Assembly: GCA_902783885.1 (NCBI GenBank)
Contig: CACZSQ010000066.1
Span: 1 to 40,257, forward strand
From: an uncultured Bacteroidales bacterium
GTDB lineage: Bacteria; Bacteroidota; Bacteroidia; Bacteroidales; Bacteroidaceae
Length of the DNA stretch: 40,257 bases
Direction of reading: 5' to 3'
The position numbers and the translations under genes were made by a program. Shown in pieces: positions 1-8,220 of the stretch (position 1 is its first letter; each line of letters starts with the position of its first letter). The notes under the pieces were generated by a model. It was given only the letters and a program-made list of their open reading frames with translations, did not search any database and was not told the origin of the DNA.

Positions 1-2
1 AT

Positions 3-146
3 ACAGGTCTAATAATGACTACAGCAAAGGATTTTGAATGTCGCAGAACCTCAGTGACAATCAATGACACAAAAGGGGAGACTGAAACAGTTTGTTTACG
101 CATTGTTTACGCAGACATGAAAAAAGCACTTGCGAGAAACTCGTAA
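3..146 (+). CDS. 3' end of an unidentified reading frame (partial)
   Basis: The frame is open from the window edge to a TAA at 144-146, giving about 47 residues that end in ...DMKKALARNS. I do not recognise the protein. The composition is plausible for a real protein tail, but nothing identifies it. Its last codons lie inside the hairpin that terminates the convergent tRNA-Met gene, which is unusual for a conserved gene. It could be the end of an element integrated at the tRNA, or a chance open frame. The upstream sequence is needed to decide. Confidence 0.25.
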   Translation, partial: TGLIMTTAKDFECRRTSVTINDTKGETETVCLRIVYADMKKALARNS

Positions 147-152
147 GTGCTT
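119..152 (-). terminator. Rho-independent terminator of tRNA-Met
   Basis: A stem of about 13 bp with a 3-nt loop (arms 124-136 and 140-152, with one G-T pair) is followed on the minus strand by a run of T. It begins 12 bp past the 3' end of the tRNA, the expected place for its terminator. Confidence 0.8.
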
Positions 153-163
153 GATTATTAGTG

Positions 164-237
164 TGGACCAGCTAGGGCTTGAACCTAGGACCTCCAGATT
201 ATGAGTCTGTTGCTCTAACCAACTGAGCTACAAGTCC
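164..237 (-). tRNA. tRNA-Met (anticodon CAT)
   Basis: The 74-nt minus-strand sequence folds as a cloverleaf: acceptor arms GGACTTG and CTGGTCC with discriminator A, a D-arm starting GCTCAGTTGG, an anticodon loop CTCATAA giving CAT, and a T-arm CTAGG-TTCAAGC-CCTAG. CCA is not genome-encoded, since the sequence after the discriminator is CAC. One acceptor position is a T-T mismatch. A CAT anticodon can belong to elongator Met, initiator Met or lysidine-modified Ile. The first base pair is G-C, so it is not a typical initiator; elongator Met is preferred, though Ile2 is not excluded. Confidence 0.9.
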
Positions 238-298
238 AGTGCTTTTGATCATACGCTGACAGATTGATGATAAGGAGCGTTAATGACCTTTGCGGCTG

Positions 299-329
299 CA
301 AAAGTAGTGCAAAAAGCGGGGACTTCCAA
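299..329 (-). promoter_or_regulatory. Bacteroidetes-type promoter for tRNA-Met
   Basis: On the minus strand a -7 element TACTTTTG (299-306) is preceded after 19 bp by TTGG (326-329), which resembles the -33 TTTG element. This is the housekeeping promoter arrangement of Bacteroidetes. It lies about 60 bp upstream of the mature tRNA, leaving a short 5' leader. Confidence 0.6.
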
Positions 330-385
330 GAAAACGGCGCAAAAAGTTCATTAAGCGGTCGTTTTCTACAATATGCAAGGGGGAG

Positions 386-1681
386 TCAACGGCCTATCCA
401 GAGCTCTGGATTGAGCTTGTCAATGCCTTTGCGAAGCTCAAAGTGAAGGACATAGTTGCCCTTGTCATCAGCAGCGACAGTGCCGAGAATGTCGCGAGCC
501 TTGACTTTCTTACCACGTGACACAATGATGGAGGAAAGATTGCAATAGACAGAAATGTAAGAGCCGTGGCGCACAAGGACATTCTGCATACCGTCGAGCT
601 GGAAGACCGCGGACACTTCGCCATCGAAGATAGCACGTGCGTGGCAGCCGGCCTGACCTTGATAGTTCACACCCTTATTGTCGAGGAATACGGTTGAGGT
701 GATGCGCGTCAATCCGAAGCGCCGCTCGATGCGATAAGAGCCGGTGATGGGTACTGGCAGGCGACCTTTGTTCTGTTCCAGGCTACCATTGAGCTGTTTA
801 TCCTCAGCTGTGAGCCATTTCGAGGGGCCTGAGGCCTTGTCTGATGGCTTGGCAGTGGTTCCATTGGCTTTGCCTCCCTTGGCGCCCTTTGCAGCACGAG
901 CCTTGGCCTCAGCCTCCCGTTTGCGACGGGCTTCTGCCTCAGCACGCTTGCGAGCTTGTTCTATCTCATACGCCACGAGTTCATCGATCTTTTTGCTCAG
1001 GGCGTTCAGTTGCTTCTGTTGCTCAGCTACCTGTTTCTCTATTTCCTTCTGCTTCTTACGCAACTCTGCGGCATTGGCTTTAGCTATGGAATGTTCGCGT
1101 GTGAGCTGACGGCGCTGGATGATGACCTCCTGCACGGTATTGCTCATCTGCTGCTTGACCGCCAAGAGCTCATTCTGTTTGTCACGCACCTGTAGCTGTT
1201 TGTCCATGAGCTGAATGCCGAGGTTCTTCTGCCAAGCAGCGTATTCACGTGCATAGCGCATCCTGCGATAGATTTGCGGGAAAGATTCGGCAGAGAGGAT
1301 GAAGAACAAGGGGTTGCGCAAGTCTTGTGAGTTGCGTGCATGGCGGAGGCTCTGAATGTATTTCTGCTTCTTCTGCTCCAGTTGTTCCTCCAGTTCCTTG
1401 AGTTCCTTCTGCAGTCGAGCGATATTGTTCTCCAGCGTGTCGATGTTCCTCTCCAAACGATGTATATAGTCCAAACGGCTCTGCAACTGATCCTCGATGA
1501 AACCGGCTGTCTGCTCCTTCTTCACCGCCTTTTTGCGGGTCTTGTCCAGTTCGTACTTCTTGTTCTGTATGCCGCGCTCCATCTTCGCTTTCTCAGACTT
1601 GAGAGCATTGATCTTCTTGGTCTGTGCCATCGAAGGGAGCACAGAACCGACAATCAGGAACAGGAGCAGAAAATATTTCAT
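386..1681 (-). CDS. EnvC-like murein hydrolase activator with degenerate LytM domain
   Basis: This 431-residue protein has an N-terminal signal peptide ending near SMAQ (residue 20). Long coiled coils rich in K, E, Q and R follow (about 21-120 and 160-255), then a Lys/Ala/Gly-rich linker (about 240-290) and a C-terminal LytM/M23-type fold (about 315-431). The M23 metal ligands are largely missing: the usual HxH is LHF, and the usual Asp-containing motif reads NKGVNYQG. This matches EnvC-type proteins, which activate amidases during cell separation rather than cut peptidoglycan themselves. It is the last gene of the dut-TPR-DUF4292 cluster and starts 16 bp after the DUF4292 gene. An exported location is inferred from the signal peptide. 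Confidence 0.85.
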   Translation of the reverse strand: MKYFLLLFLIVGSVLPSMAQTKKINALKSEKAKMERGIQNKKYELDKTRKKAVKKEQTAGFIEDQLQSRLDYIHRLERNIDTLENNIARLQKELKELEEQLEQKKQKYIQSLRHARNSQDLRNPLFFILSAESFPQIYRRMRYAREYAAWQKNLGIQLMDKQLQVRDKQNELLAVKQQMSNTVQEVIIQRRQLTREHSIAKANAAELRKKQKEIEKQVAEQQKQLNALSKKIDELVAYEIEQARKRAEAEARRKREAEAKARAAKGAKGGKANGTTAKPSDKASGPSKWLTAEDKQLNGSLEQNKGRLPVPITGSYRIERRFGLTRITSTVFLDNKGVNYQGQAGCHARAIFDGEVSAVFQLDGMQNVLVRHGSYISVYCNLSSIIVSRGKKVKARDILGTVAADDKGNYVLHFELRKGIDKLNPELWIGR

Positions 1682-1697
1682 CGATAGAATCGTAAGT

Positions 1698-2582
1698 TTA
1701 TTTCATCAGGCGGCGGAACAGTCTGTTAATGTCCATGGGTGAGTAGTTGCTGCCAGGCATAGGCGAGGCGATGGAACCCATCTGTTCATCGACCTGCATA
1801 CCAGAAAGGCGGAACCGTACGTTGTTGCTGCCATTGGCCGATGCCATCGACATCACCATCTCTGCCGGAAAGGATTTGCCGTCGAGGGTAGTCCAATCTA
1901 AATAGGTCCACTCCAGCTTGAGCGAAGGCACTCTGGGGGAGGTGACTGTAGCCTGACGAATGATTCCTGACGCAACGTCCACGAGGAACTGCACCATCAT
2001 GGCATACTGCCCGTTGGCCTGGTCACGGGGTTCCAGCGTCAAGCCAAGGGGCGACTGCTGGGTCGTGAAATCAGCTACAGCTGGCGTCTGCGTCTTTCCT
2101 GGCACGAAGAGCTCTTCCCAGAACAGTCCCTGAAAGGTAAAGAAGTTAATGCCAGCCTGTTGCAGCTGAGGAACCTCTTCCCATCGCGCGCGAACATATT
2201 CATGATTGATACGGTCAAGGATATAGAGATAGTCGGGTGTGAGTTCCAAGCGCCCCACCTCCATGAGCCCGAGCAGGGCAGAGAGGGACACCTGAATGAT
2301 CTCATCGCGCTTCATCTTGATGGATCCACTGGCTGAGAGCGAGCCTATGCTCACGTTGGCCTTGCCGCGTATGCCGCGGGCGGTCTGCCGGTTGGCATCC
2401 ACTTTAGTCACCGTCTCAGTGGTGAGTTTGTCTGTCTGTGTCAGGGCTACGGTGCCAGCCTCAGCATCTGTGCCGGTCTTGGTAGCCTTGCGGCTGGAGC
2501 TGCAAGCAGCCATGAGCGTAATCATACAGACAGCCACAGCCAGCTGCTCTGTCAGACGGGAAAAGATATGCGTTCGTGTCAT
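1698..2582 (-). CDS. DUF4292-family outer-membrane lipoprotein
   Basis: This 294-residue protein begins with a lipoprotein signal peptide whose lipobox is MAAC, the lipidated Cys being followed by SSS. The remainder resembles the DUF4292 family of Bacteroidetes, which has a LolB/LolA-like shape; the conserved phrase about the exported molecule being insensitive to a small basal matrix (GKANVSIGSLSASG, then KMKRDEIIQVSL) is visible at about residues 72-100. The start codon overlaps the stop of the upstream TPR gene by 4 bp (ATGA), so the two are probably translationally coupled. Between a TPR lipoprotein and an EnvC-type activator it is probably an envelope maintenance factor; the exact role is unknown. 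Confidence 0.8.
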   Translation of the reverse strand: MTRTHIFSRLTEQLAVAVCMITLMAACSSSRKATKTGTDAEAGTVALTQTDKLTTETVTKVDANRQTARGIRGKANVSIGSLSASGSIKMKRDEIIQVSLSALLGLMEVGRLELTPDYLYILDRINHEYVRARWEEVPQLQQAGINFFTFQGLFWEELFVPGKTQTPAVADFTTQQSPLGLTLEPRDQANGQYAMMVQFLVDVASGIIRQATVTSPRVPSLKLEWTYLDWTTLDGKSFPAEMVMSMASANGSNNVRFRLSGMQVDEQMGSIASPMPGSNYSPMDINRLFRRLMK

Positions 2583-4444
2583 TGTTTGATATATTTCTTC
2601 AGTTTGATTTTACGCGGAAGCACAGCCGTCAGATCCTTGCCCCCCGACTGCTGAGCCAGCATCCAGAAACGCAGCGCCTGCTCCATATTCCCGTTGAGAG
2701 CGGCGATGTCACCCGCATGTTCAAGTACGACACCCGCCACCTCTTTGTCAGCCAGCAACACCGAATCAGCGGAATCGGGCGGGCAGACGCGGTCGATATA
2801 AATCTGCGCCTCGGCATAACGCTCCTTCATGAAGAGAATCCATGCGTAGGTGTCGAGATACGTCTTATTGTCAGGTTCCAGGCGGATGGCGCGGTAGCTC
2901 ATCTCCTCAGCCTTGTCCAATTGGTCGTTGCGGAGAGAGAGGAAATAGGCATAGTTGTTCAGACATCCCACGTTGTCAGCCTGATAGGTGAGGCACGAGT
3001 CGTAGGCAGCGTAAGCTTCACGTTCACGTTTCATCTCGTGCAGCAGGTCACCGGAGATAGCATAGAGGTCGGCCACCATCGCAGGCTTACTGTCGGCGGT
3101 TTTATGTATGATTCCTTCCTGAAAAGCCTGTAGCGCCTCAGCGTGCTTGTCCTGCTGATAGCAAGCGATGCCAAGGTAGTAATGACACACGAGCTCATCG
3201 GGATGGGTGAGCACACCGCGACGGCATATATCCTCCAGATGTTCGAAATCCTGATGCTGGCCATAGTACTGAATCAGATAGAACAGCGCCTGCGTGTTCT
3301 CAGGTTCCAAGTTGAACACCCTGTCCATGACGGCTACGAAAGCAGAGTCGTTGGAGCGGTCGTAAGTGGCCAGATAGGCAGCTCTGAGCTGCAGCAGGTC
3401 GAGGTCCTTGGGGAAGCGCTCGTCCATCTGCGCAAACATAGCTTCCACGCGCTTGCCTCCCAGACTGTCACCCCGCATCTCATCGCTGATATAATCGCGC
3501 AGCAGGGAGGTGCGCACCTGCCCGTCGGTGCTCTCAGCAAACAGCAGCGAGTCGCGCATCGCAGTGAACAGCGAATCCTCATCTGTCTTGCGGTACAGTT
3601 CCAGCATCGACAGCTTCAGCCCCAAGTAATCAGGGTCACGTTTGCGCACCTGCTCAAACACCTTGCGAGCCTCATCGATGCGGTCGGCATTGAGCAGCTG
3701 GTTGCCGATGGCGAGTCGGTAGCTCAGCTCATGAGGATATTCCTTGCAGAGGCTTTCCAATTCAGCAAATGCTTTCTTCTCCTGATTCAGCTTCATGTAG
3801 AAAGCATATTTCTGATAGCTCACGCTGGCCAGCTTGCCCTCCAGCACCTCGATGCGGTCGAGTGCACGTATGGCATCGGCGGGGCGGTTGAGCGTTGAGT
3901 AGAGGTGCACCAGCTGGGACAGCACATCGGTGCGTCGGGGTTGCAGCTGTGCCAGATCCTCGAGGTGCCGCAGCGCTTCTTCGTTGTGGTCGCGCTCAAG
4001 GTGGTAGCTGGCCAGCGTCTGCTTGTACTGTGTGTTCTTGGGGTCCAGCTCGGCGGCACGCGTGAACAGGCGCAGCGCCAGCGAATCCTCGCGCAGCATC
4101 AGGCGGTACACCCCCATATCGTACAAAGCCTCCGACGCATCGGGGCAGATGTCCAGGCAATGCTGATAGAGGTCGTAGGCCTCCACATGATTGCCCAGCA
4201 GCTTCTGCTTGGCAGCCTCGAGATAGAAGTATTCCAGGCGGCGGCGGTCGCTCTCGGACAACTTGTCACGCGCCGATGCCACTGCTGGCTCTGCCGCCGT
4301 AGAGGACTCCGCAACCGATGACCGCGAGCTCCCGCACGCGACCAACAGCCAACAGCCAACAGCCAATAGCCAATGCTCTATTTTCAATTCACTACGCACA
4401 ACGCACAATTTAATAATTGACAATGGACAATTGACAATGCACAA
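2579..4444 (-). CDS. TPR-repeat lipoprotein
   Basis: This protein, up to 621 residues, consists mostly of tetratricopeptide repeats (signatures such as ALYDMGVYRLML, ALRLFTRAAELDP, LDTYAWILFMKERYAEA) after an N-terminal lipobox LVAC (Cys37 from the ATG at 4444). TPRs are protein-protein scaffolds, so a surface or periplasmic assembly role is likely. The start is uncertain. The first 19 codons from 4444 are made of an ATTGTC/CAATTG-type repeat, and a TTG at 4387 would give MKIEHW and a compact signal peptide with the lipid Cys at residue 18. The hydrophobic core is encoded by tandem TTGGCTG units. It follows dut by 31 bp and overlaps the DUF4292 gene by 4 bp. Confidence 0.8.
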   Translation of the reverse strand: MCIVNCPLSIIKLCVVRSELKIEHWLLAVGCWLLVACGSSRSSVAESSTAAEPAVASARDKLSESDRRRLEYFYLEAAKQKLLGNHVEAYDLYQHCLDICPDASEALYDMGVYRLMLREDSLALRLFTRAAELDPKNTQYKQTLASYHLERDHNEEALRHLEDLAQLQPRRTDVLSQLVHLYSTLNRPADAIRALDRIEVLEGKLASVSYQKYAFYMKLNQEKKAFAELESLCKEYPHELSYRLAIGNQLLNADRIDEARKVFEQVRKRDPDYLGLKLSMLELYRKTDEDSLFTAMRDSLLFAESTDGQVRTSLLRDYISDEMRGDSLGGKRVEAMFAQMDERFPKDLDLLQLRAAYLATYDRSNDSAFVAVMDRVFNLEPENTQALFYLIQYYGQHQDFEHLEDICRRGVLTHPDELVCHYYLGIACYQQDKHAEALQAFQEGIIHKTADSKPAMVADLYAISGDLLHEMKREREAYAAYDSCLTYQADNVGCLNNYAYFLSLRNDQLDKAEEMSYRAIRLEPDNKTYLDTYAWILFMKERYAEAQIYIDRVCPPDSADSVLLADKEVAGVVLEHAGDIAALNGNMEQALRFWMLAQQSGGKDLTAVLPRKIKLKKYIKQ

Positions 4445-4490
4445 TTATTTCCTAATTTTCTTATTTCCTAATTTTTTAATTTCTCCCGCT
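4340..4490. repeat. Low-complexity repeat tract between dut and the TPR gene
   Basis: Three kinds of short imperfect tandem repeat follow one another: AACAGCC/AATAGCC units (4342-4372), ACAATT/GACAAT units (4404-4446), and TTTCCTAATTT/TTCTTATTT units (4446-4486). The tract runs from the last codons of dut through the signal peptide of the TPR lipoprotein. It codes for part of that protein in the TTGGCTG section. Confidence 0.75.
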
Positions 4491-4910
4491 GTGCCCGAAG
4501 CCTCCCGCTCCGCGCTCCGTCTCGTCGAGCTCCTCCGTCTGTTGCCATTCAGCCTGTTCGTGGCGTGCAATCACCAACTGGGCTATGCGCTCACCGTCGT
4601 TGATGGTGAAAGGCTCCGTAGAGATGTTGACAAGGATGACGCACACCTCACCGCGGTAGTCGGCATCTATGGTTCCGGGGGAGTTCAGCACCGTGATGCC
4701 GTGCTTGATGGCGAGTCCGCTGCGGGGTCGCACCTGTGCCTCCACGCCTGCCGGCAAAGCCATGAACAGACCCGTAGGCACCAGCACCCGTTGCATGGGA
4801 GCTATGACGATGGGTTCCTCCAGATTAGCACGCAGATCCACACCCGCAGACAACGGAGTTGCATACTGTGGCAGCGCATGATGAGAACGGTTAATGATGG
4901 GTACTTGCAT
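4476..4910 (-). CDS. dut: Deoxyuridine 5'-triphosphate nucleotidohydrolase (dUTPase)
   Basis: The 144-residue length is normal for a trimeric dUTPase, which hydrolyses dUTP to dUMP and pyrophosphate, keeping uracil out of DNA and feeding dTMP synthesis. All five family motifs are visible: AGVDLRA near the N-terminus (about 23-29), RPRSGLA (about 62-68), the catalytic [10 protein letters not shown] (about 79-88), GERIAQLVI (about 107-115), and the C-terminal [10 protein letters not shown] that closes over the substrate. The protein is cytosolic. It is the first gene of the minus-strand group leading into the TPR lipoprotein, and a good -7 box lies just upstream. Its stop codon lies at the edge of the low-complexity repeat tract. 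Confidence 0.96.
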   Translation of the reverse strand: MQVPIINRSHHALPQYATPLSAGVDLRANLEEPIVIAPMQRVLVPTGLFMALPAGVEAQVRPRSGLAIKHGITVLNSPGTIDADYRGEVCVILVNISTEPFTINDGERIAQLVIARHEQAEWQQTEELDETERGAGGFGHSGRN

Positions 4911-4932
4911 AAATAAATCCTTATTTCGCGTG

Positions 4933-4940
4933 CAAATGTA
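4933..4940 (-). promoter_or_regulatory. -7 promoter element for dut
   Basis: On the minus strand TACATTTG matches the Bacteroidetes -7 consensus TAnnTTTG, 23 bp before the dut start codon. I see no convincing -33 TTTG at the right spacing. Confidence 0.5.
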
Positions 4941-5008
4941 GAGAAAAACTGCGAGATAACAGCCTTAGAAGAAAAAAATATGCACAAAATTATTAAGCCG
5001 CCGAAAAT

Positions 5009-5135
5009 AAGACCTGCATCTTCATGCCATAAGACCCGCATCTTATAGCCGTAAGATGCAGCGTCTTCTGTACGTAAGATGCAGCGTCTTCAGTACGTAA
5101 GATGCTACATCTTCTGTGCATAGGATCCAGGTCTT
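5009..5135. repeat. Tandem array of six short palindromic units
   Basis: Six units of the type AAGATGCnGCATCTT start at 5009, 5031, 5053, 5076, 5099 and 5122, a period of 22-23 bp. Each is an inverted repeat of its own: for example AAGATGCTACATCTT at 5099 has perfect 6-bp arms. The spacers are also similar (CTGTAC-GT, CAGTAC-GT, CTGTGC-AT). The last unit is degenerate. The array lies in the 334-bp gap between dut and the lipoprotein gene that ends at 5245; no gene is visible there. Confidence 0.85.
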
Positions 5136-5142
5136 ATGGCTT

Positions 5143-5225
5143 GTCCCACCGATGGGACTGCACGAAAGGAGCGCCCCTCATCGATGGAAGGAGCGCTCCT
5201 TACAGCAAGAACGAGCGCAGCGCTC
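5143..5225. repeat. Cluster of further hairpins downstream of the lipoprotein gene
   Basis: Three separate inverted repeats follow the tandem array: GTCCCA/TGGGAC (5143-5158), the perfect palindrome AAGGAGCGCTCCTT (5188-5201), and GAGCGC-A-GCGCTC (5213-5225). The last lies 20 bp beyond the stop of the minus-strand gene ending at 5245 and is followed by TTCTTG on that strand, so it could serve as its transcription terminator. Confidence 0.6.
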
Positions 5226-5244
5226 GATTTTGCTGGCAACAATT

Positions 5245-6738
5245 CTATCTCTTCAGGACGGCTCCGTTTAGGGAGGCGTCGCTACTTTCTATCTTCAGCG
5301 TCCTTGAGTCCATTGGAATGATGAAGAGTGAGTCCGAAGCGATGAGCTTCTCCACCCATTCGCCTTCGGAGTCGGGATTGTCGATGTCGCCCGTGAATTC
5401 CACTCCTATCTTGTCATAGTAGAGCACGGCCTTGTTCTCCGTGACATTTATCTTTTTGATGATGAAGTTGTCGCAAGGCTCAAACTCTACGGACGTGGAG
5501 ATATTGCCATAGCCCTTCTTACCATCGAACAACCCATAACTGCTGACAAGCACCATCGTCACATTATTCAGCTCATCGCCATTGCTCCAACGGCCAAAGA
5601 CGGGGTTGTCATAGTAAACGGTCGAACCTACACTCGGCTCACTGGTACCGCAAGGCATGGCATTGAAAGCCTGATTGTAGCATTCATGCGAGCGTTCGAG
5701 CTGCGACGTGACATCGCGTGCTGTGCCGTCGGTGTTCACGAGAAACATTGTGCTGGGATTCGAGCAGAAAGCAATCTTGTCTGCGCCTTTCACCTCCAAG
5801 GGATAAGGCATCACCAAGGGATAATCGAGATTGTCGAACTGGCTACGTAGGCGACCTTCACCCACATAGTCAAGATCACCGTCTTTGATTTGATAGATGT
5901 CTTTTTCATTCACCAACACACGCCCTTCATAGACACGGTCGTAGAGGCGAATGCGGCTTTCAAAAGCCTTCTCGAAGCTCTTGTCGGGATGTGCGATATC
6001 ATACACAAAAAGGATTTCCTGACTCGGATTCAAAGCCAGCAGGTAGCCGCCCTGCACGAGGTCCTCGCGGACAGCACCGTCGCGCTTCGGTGCTGAGTGG
6101 TTGGCGATATCGCTGAGAACCTCCTTGCCCTCCTTGTCGATGACAGCCCATGTGTGTGCATCTTTCCACACGACGGCATAGCCCTCATTAAAGCGGTTTG
6201 CAGCATAGTAGTCCGTGGGGATGGCTACCTCGCCAGCCTCATCATAGTAGCCCCAAAGTATACCTCCATTGCCGTCACCTGCACAGAATAGGGCGCGACC
6301 ACAGAAGAAGTTGCCCGCATCGTGGGCCTGCGTGGGGAACGCCTCCTTGCCGTTGCGGTCGATGTATTTGAGTTGGTCGTCGGTATCTACGACAGGAGCG
6401 TACTTACCCGTGAAAGCGCCCACTTTCTTATAGCCTTCGCCGATAGGCTTCGGATCTTTCTCGGTCTTGAAGAAATAGTATAAGTTCGTCTCCTTGTCGA
6501 AGGCAGTAAAGATGCCGTTCACGGAAGCGCTCGGCAACATCAGGTTATCGGGCAGCTCGATGATGTCGCCCTCCAAGTTCATGAGGAAGGCACCGTCGCC
6601 ACCGTTGTTTTCATAGGCAAGATAATCAATAATGCCCACGGCATCATCCTTACCATTGCTGCCGCCAGAGCAGGCTGTCAGCACGACTGCGCACAGCGCC
6701 ACCAGCACCGTGCTCAAAATTCTTAAATGTCTGTTCAT
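5245..6738 (-). CDS. WG-repeat-like lipoprotein
   Basis: This 497-residue protein starts with a clear lipoprotein signal peptide (lipobox LTAC, Cys23, then SGGSNG). The body contains WG/KWG-type repeat signatures in which a substrate-like phrase recurs, such as ILWGYYDEAGEVAIP followed by FNEGYAVV, then TWAVIDKEGKEVL. WG repeats form beta-rich surface modules of unknown function and are common in Bacteroidetes lipoproteins. The C-terminal third lacks obvious repeats. It is the last of five minus-strand exported or membrane proteins. The function is not known; a cell-surface location is inferred from the lipobox and family. Confidence 0.7.
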   Translation of the reverse strand: MNRHLRILSTVLVALCAVVLTACSGGSNGKDDAVGIIDYLAYENNGGDGAFLMNLEGDIIELPDNLMLPSASVNGIFTAFDKETNLYYFFKTEKDPKPIGEGYKKVGAFTGKYAPVVDTDDQLKYIDRNGKEAFPTQAHDAGNFFCGRALFCAGDGNGGILWGYYDEAGEVAIPTDYYAANRFNEGYAVVWKDAHTWAVIDKEGKEVLSDIANHSAPKRDGAVREDLVQGGYLLALNPSQEILFVYDIAHPDKSFEKAFESRIRLYDRVYEGRVLVNEKDIYQIKDGDLDYVGEGRLRSQFDNLDYPLVMPYPLEVKGADKIAFCSNPSTMFLVNTDGTARDVTSQLERSHECYNQAFNAMPCGTSEPSVGSTVYYDNPVFGRWSNGDELNNVTMVLVSSYGLFDGKKGYGNISTSVEFEPCDNFIIKKINVTENKAVLYYDKIGVEFTGDIDNPDSEGEWVEKLIASDSLFIIPMDSRTLKIESSDASLNGAVLKR

Positions 6739-6931
6739 AAGTTAATGAGTTTAGAAGTTGTAGGTTTTTATAGTTTGTCATTAGGATTTATTTGTGAGCT
6801 TACGAAATGAGCATAATTGCTGGCGTTTTTCCACGGAAGGTTCAATTAAGTAAGCCGTGCAACCCGTAGAAAATATTGAGATTTTCGTATCGTTTAGGTT
6901 ATTGTATTGAAATGAATAGATCTCTCTTCTT

Positions 6932-8176
6932 TTACTTCGTGGGTTTCATGATTTTCCCGACAGCATTGCGATAGCCCTTCACCCCCTTGGGGTTGAGAAT
7001 CCACAGGTCGCTGCTTTCATGAGCACCACCATTTCCTTCCGCCCAGTTTTCCAGAACGACAATATTACCCAAAGCATCTGTATGCATACGGCTCCATTGT
7101 ACATATAGTTCTTGTTTTAACATTCCGTCGGGCAGGCTGGGATACTCGCCTATTGCCACTGGATTTCCAAAAGCGCCGACCTCAAAGAATTGCAAAGCGT
7201 AGTCCTTGCTCACATGGGAGTATGTAACAAGGCTGCCGTCAGGAAGTGCACCCACCTTATAGAAATCCTCTGCCTGCGTGGGCGGAACCTTGAGGTATTC
7301 TTCCCATGTGCCTGACTCGTTCACGTTCATGCGGAAGATGCGGCGCTTCACGGCAATGTATAGATAGTCACCTTGAAGGGTCATCTGATACTCCTGCAAA
7401 GGGTTGGGGGTATATCCCTCGTTCTCTTGAAGTTGTACAAAATAGGGCTGGCTGAAGAGCTTGTATTTCTTAAACTTGCCTTCCTTCGTGGCCTGCCATA
7501 CAGAACCATTGTCAACCCCCCAACAGGTGCCGTTGGCGTCCATCTGGCAGTGTTCCATGATGCCGAAACCCTTCTCTACGGGGAAGCGGATGATGGCTTT
7601 CATCGCCTGTAAATCATAGAGGACATAGTAGTCGGTTGTCCATGAAGAGCCTGGTTCGTCAGGCACTTCAATATAATACAGAATGTATTTTCCGTTATGA
7701 GCCACAATATTCATCGCCGAGGCAAATTGTGGGGAGGTTGTCACCGATTTGCCGTCCCAAACACGCATACTGTAGGTAGAGGCTCCCACTTCGTTGCCGC
7801 GTTTTCTGATGAGTAGGATTAGTTTCCCGTTCGAGTACCAGATGTTATGGATTTTCGGACGGGCACCTTCGTAAATACCCTTGATGCCAGGAATGACGGT
7901 CGTCACTTCGCCAGTCTGATTATCGATAGCCAATACCGCGTTGTTTTCGTCGCTTTCCAATATGTATATGACGCTGTCAGCGAGAGCCATGTGCCGGATA
8001 CCATATTCATAGCAGCACCAACGCTTTTCTGTCTGCTTTTGCTGAGTGGTGTGTGTAGTGGTTGTGGCACGTGAGCGCGTAGGAGCATTCGTTCGTTTTG
8101 CTTGTGCATAACCAATCAGAGCTATCATCATAGCTAAGGTCATGAGTAGTACTTTTTTTATAAATTCTGTTTTCAT
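6932..8176 (-). CDS. Exported protein of unknown function, propeller-like
   Basis: The 414-residue product has a signal peptide (hydrophobic core at residues 8-23, cleavage near AQA) and a Thr/Gln-rich stretch (about 35-50). Sequence of beta-propeller character follows, with repeated phrases such as SVIYILESDENNAVLAID, NGKLILLIRKRGN and GDYLYIAVKRRIFRMN. I do not recognise a named family. It reads like a surface protein built of beta blades, similar in general character to the WG-like lipoprotein downstream. It starts 44 bp after the stop of the BACON-like gene and may share its transcript. The 193 bp after it hold no feature that I can support. Confidence 0.6.
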   Translation of the reverse strand: MKTEFIKKVLLMTLAMMIALIGYAQAKRTNAPTRSRATTTTHTTQQKQTEKRWCCYEYGIRHMALADSVIYILESDENNAVLAIDNQTGEVTTVIPGIKGIYEGARPKIHNIWYSNGKLILLIRKRGNEVGASTYSMRVWDGKSVTTSPQFASAMNIVAHNGKYILYYIEVPDEPGSSWTTDYYVLYDLQAMKAIIRFPVEKGFGIMEHCQMDANGTCWGVDNGSVWQATKEGKFKKYKLFSQPYFVQLQENEGYTPNPLQEYQMTLQGDYLYIAVKRRIFRMNVNESGTWEEYLKVPPTQAEDFYKVGALPDGSLVTYSHVSKDYALQFFEVGAFGNPVAIGEYPSLPDGMLKQELYVQWSRMHTDALGNIVVLENWAEGNGGAHESSDLWILNPKGVKGYRNAVGKIMKPTK

Positions 8177-8220
8177 AGTCTTTTGGGGTTATACGTGGAA
8201 ATAGTCTTAAATTTATGAGT

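Noticed and set aside
399..410. Palindrome CCAGAGCTCTGG as an operator
   Set aside because: It lies within the last codons of the EnvC-like gene and nothing nearby would be controlled by it.
3143..3898. Plus-strand open frame of 251 codons opposite the TPR gene
   Set aside because: Shadow of the TPR protein, which shows clear repeats on the minus strand.
5009..5135. CRISPR array
   Set aside because: The units follow one another at 22-23 bp with similar spacers; there are no unique spacers of 30 bp or more and no cas genes in the window.
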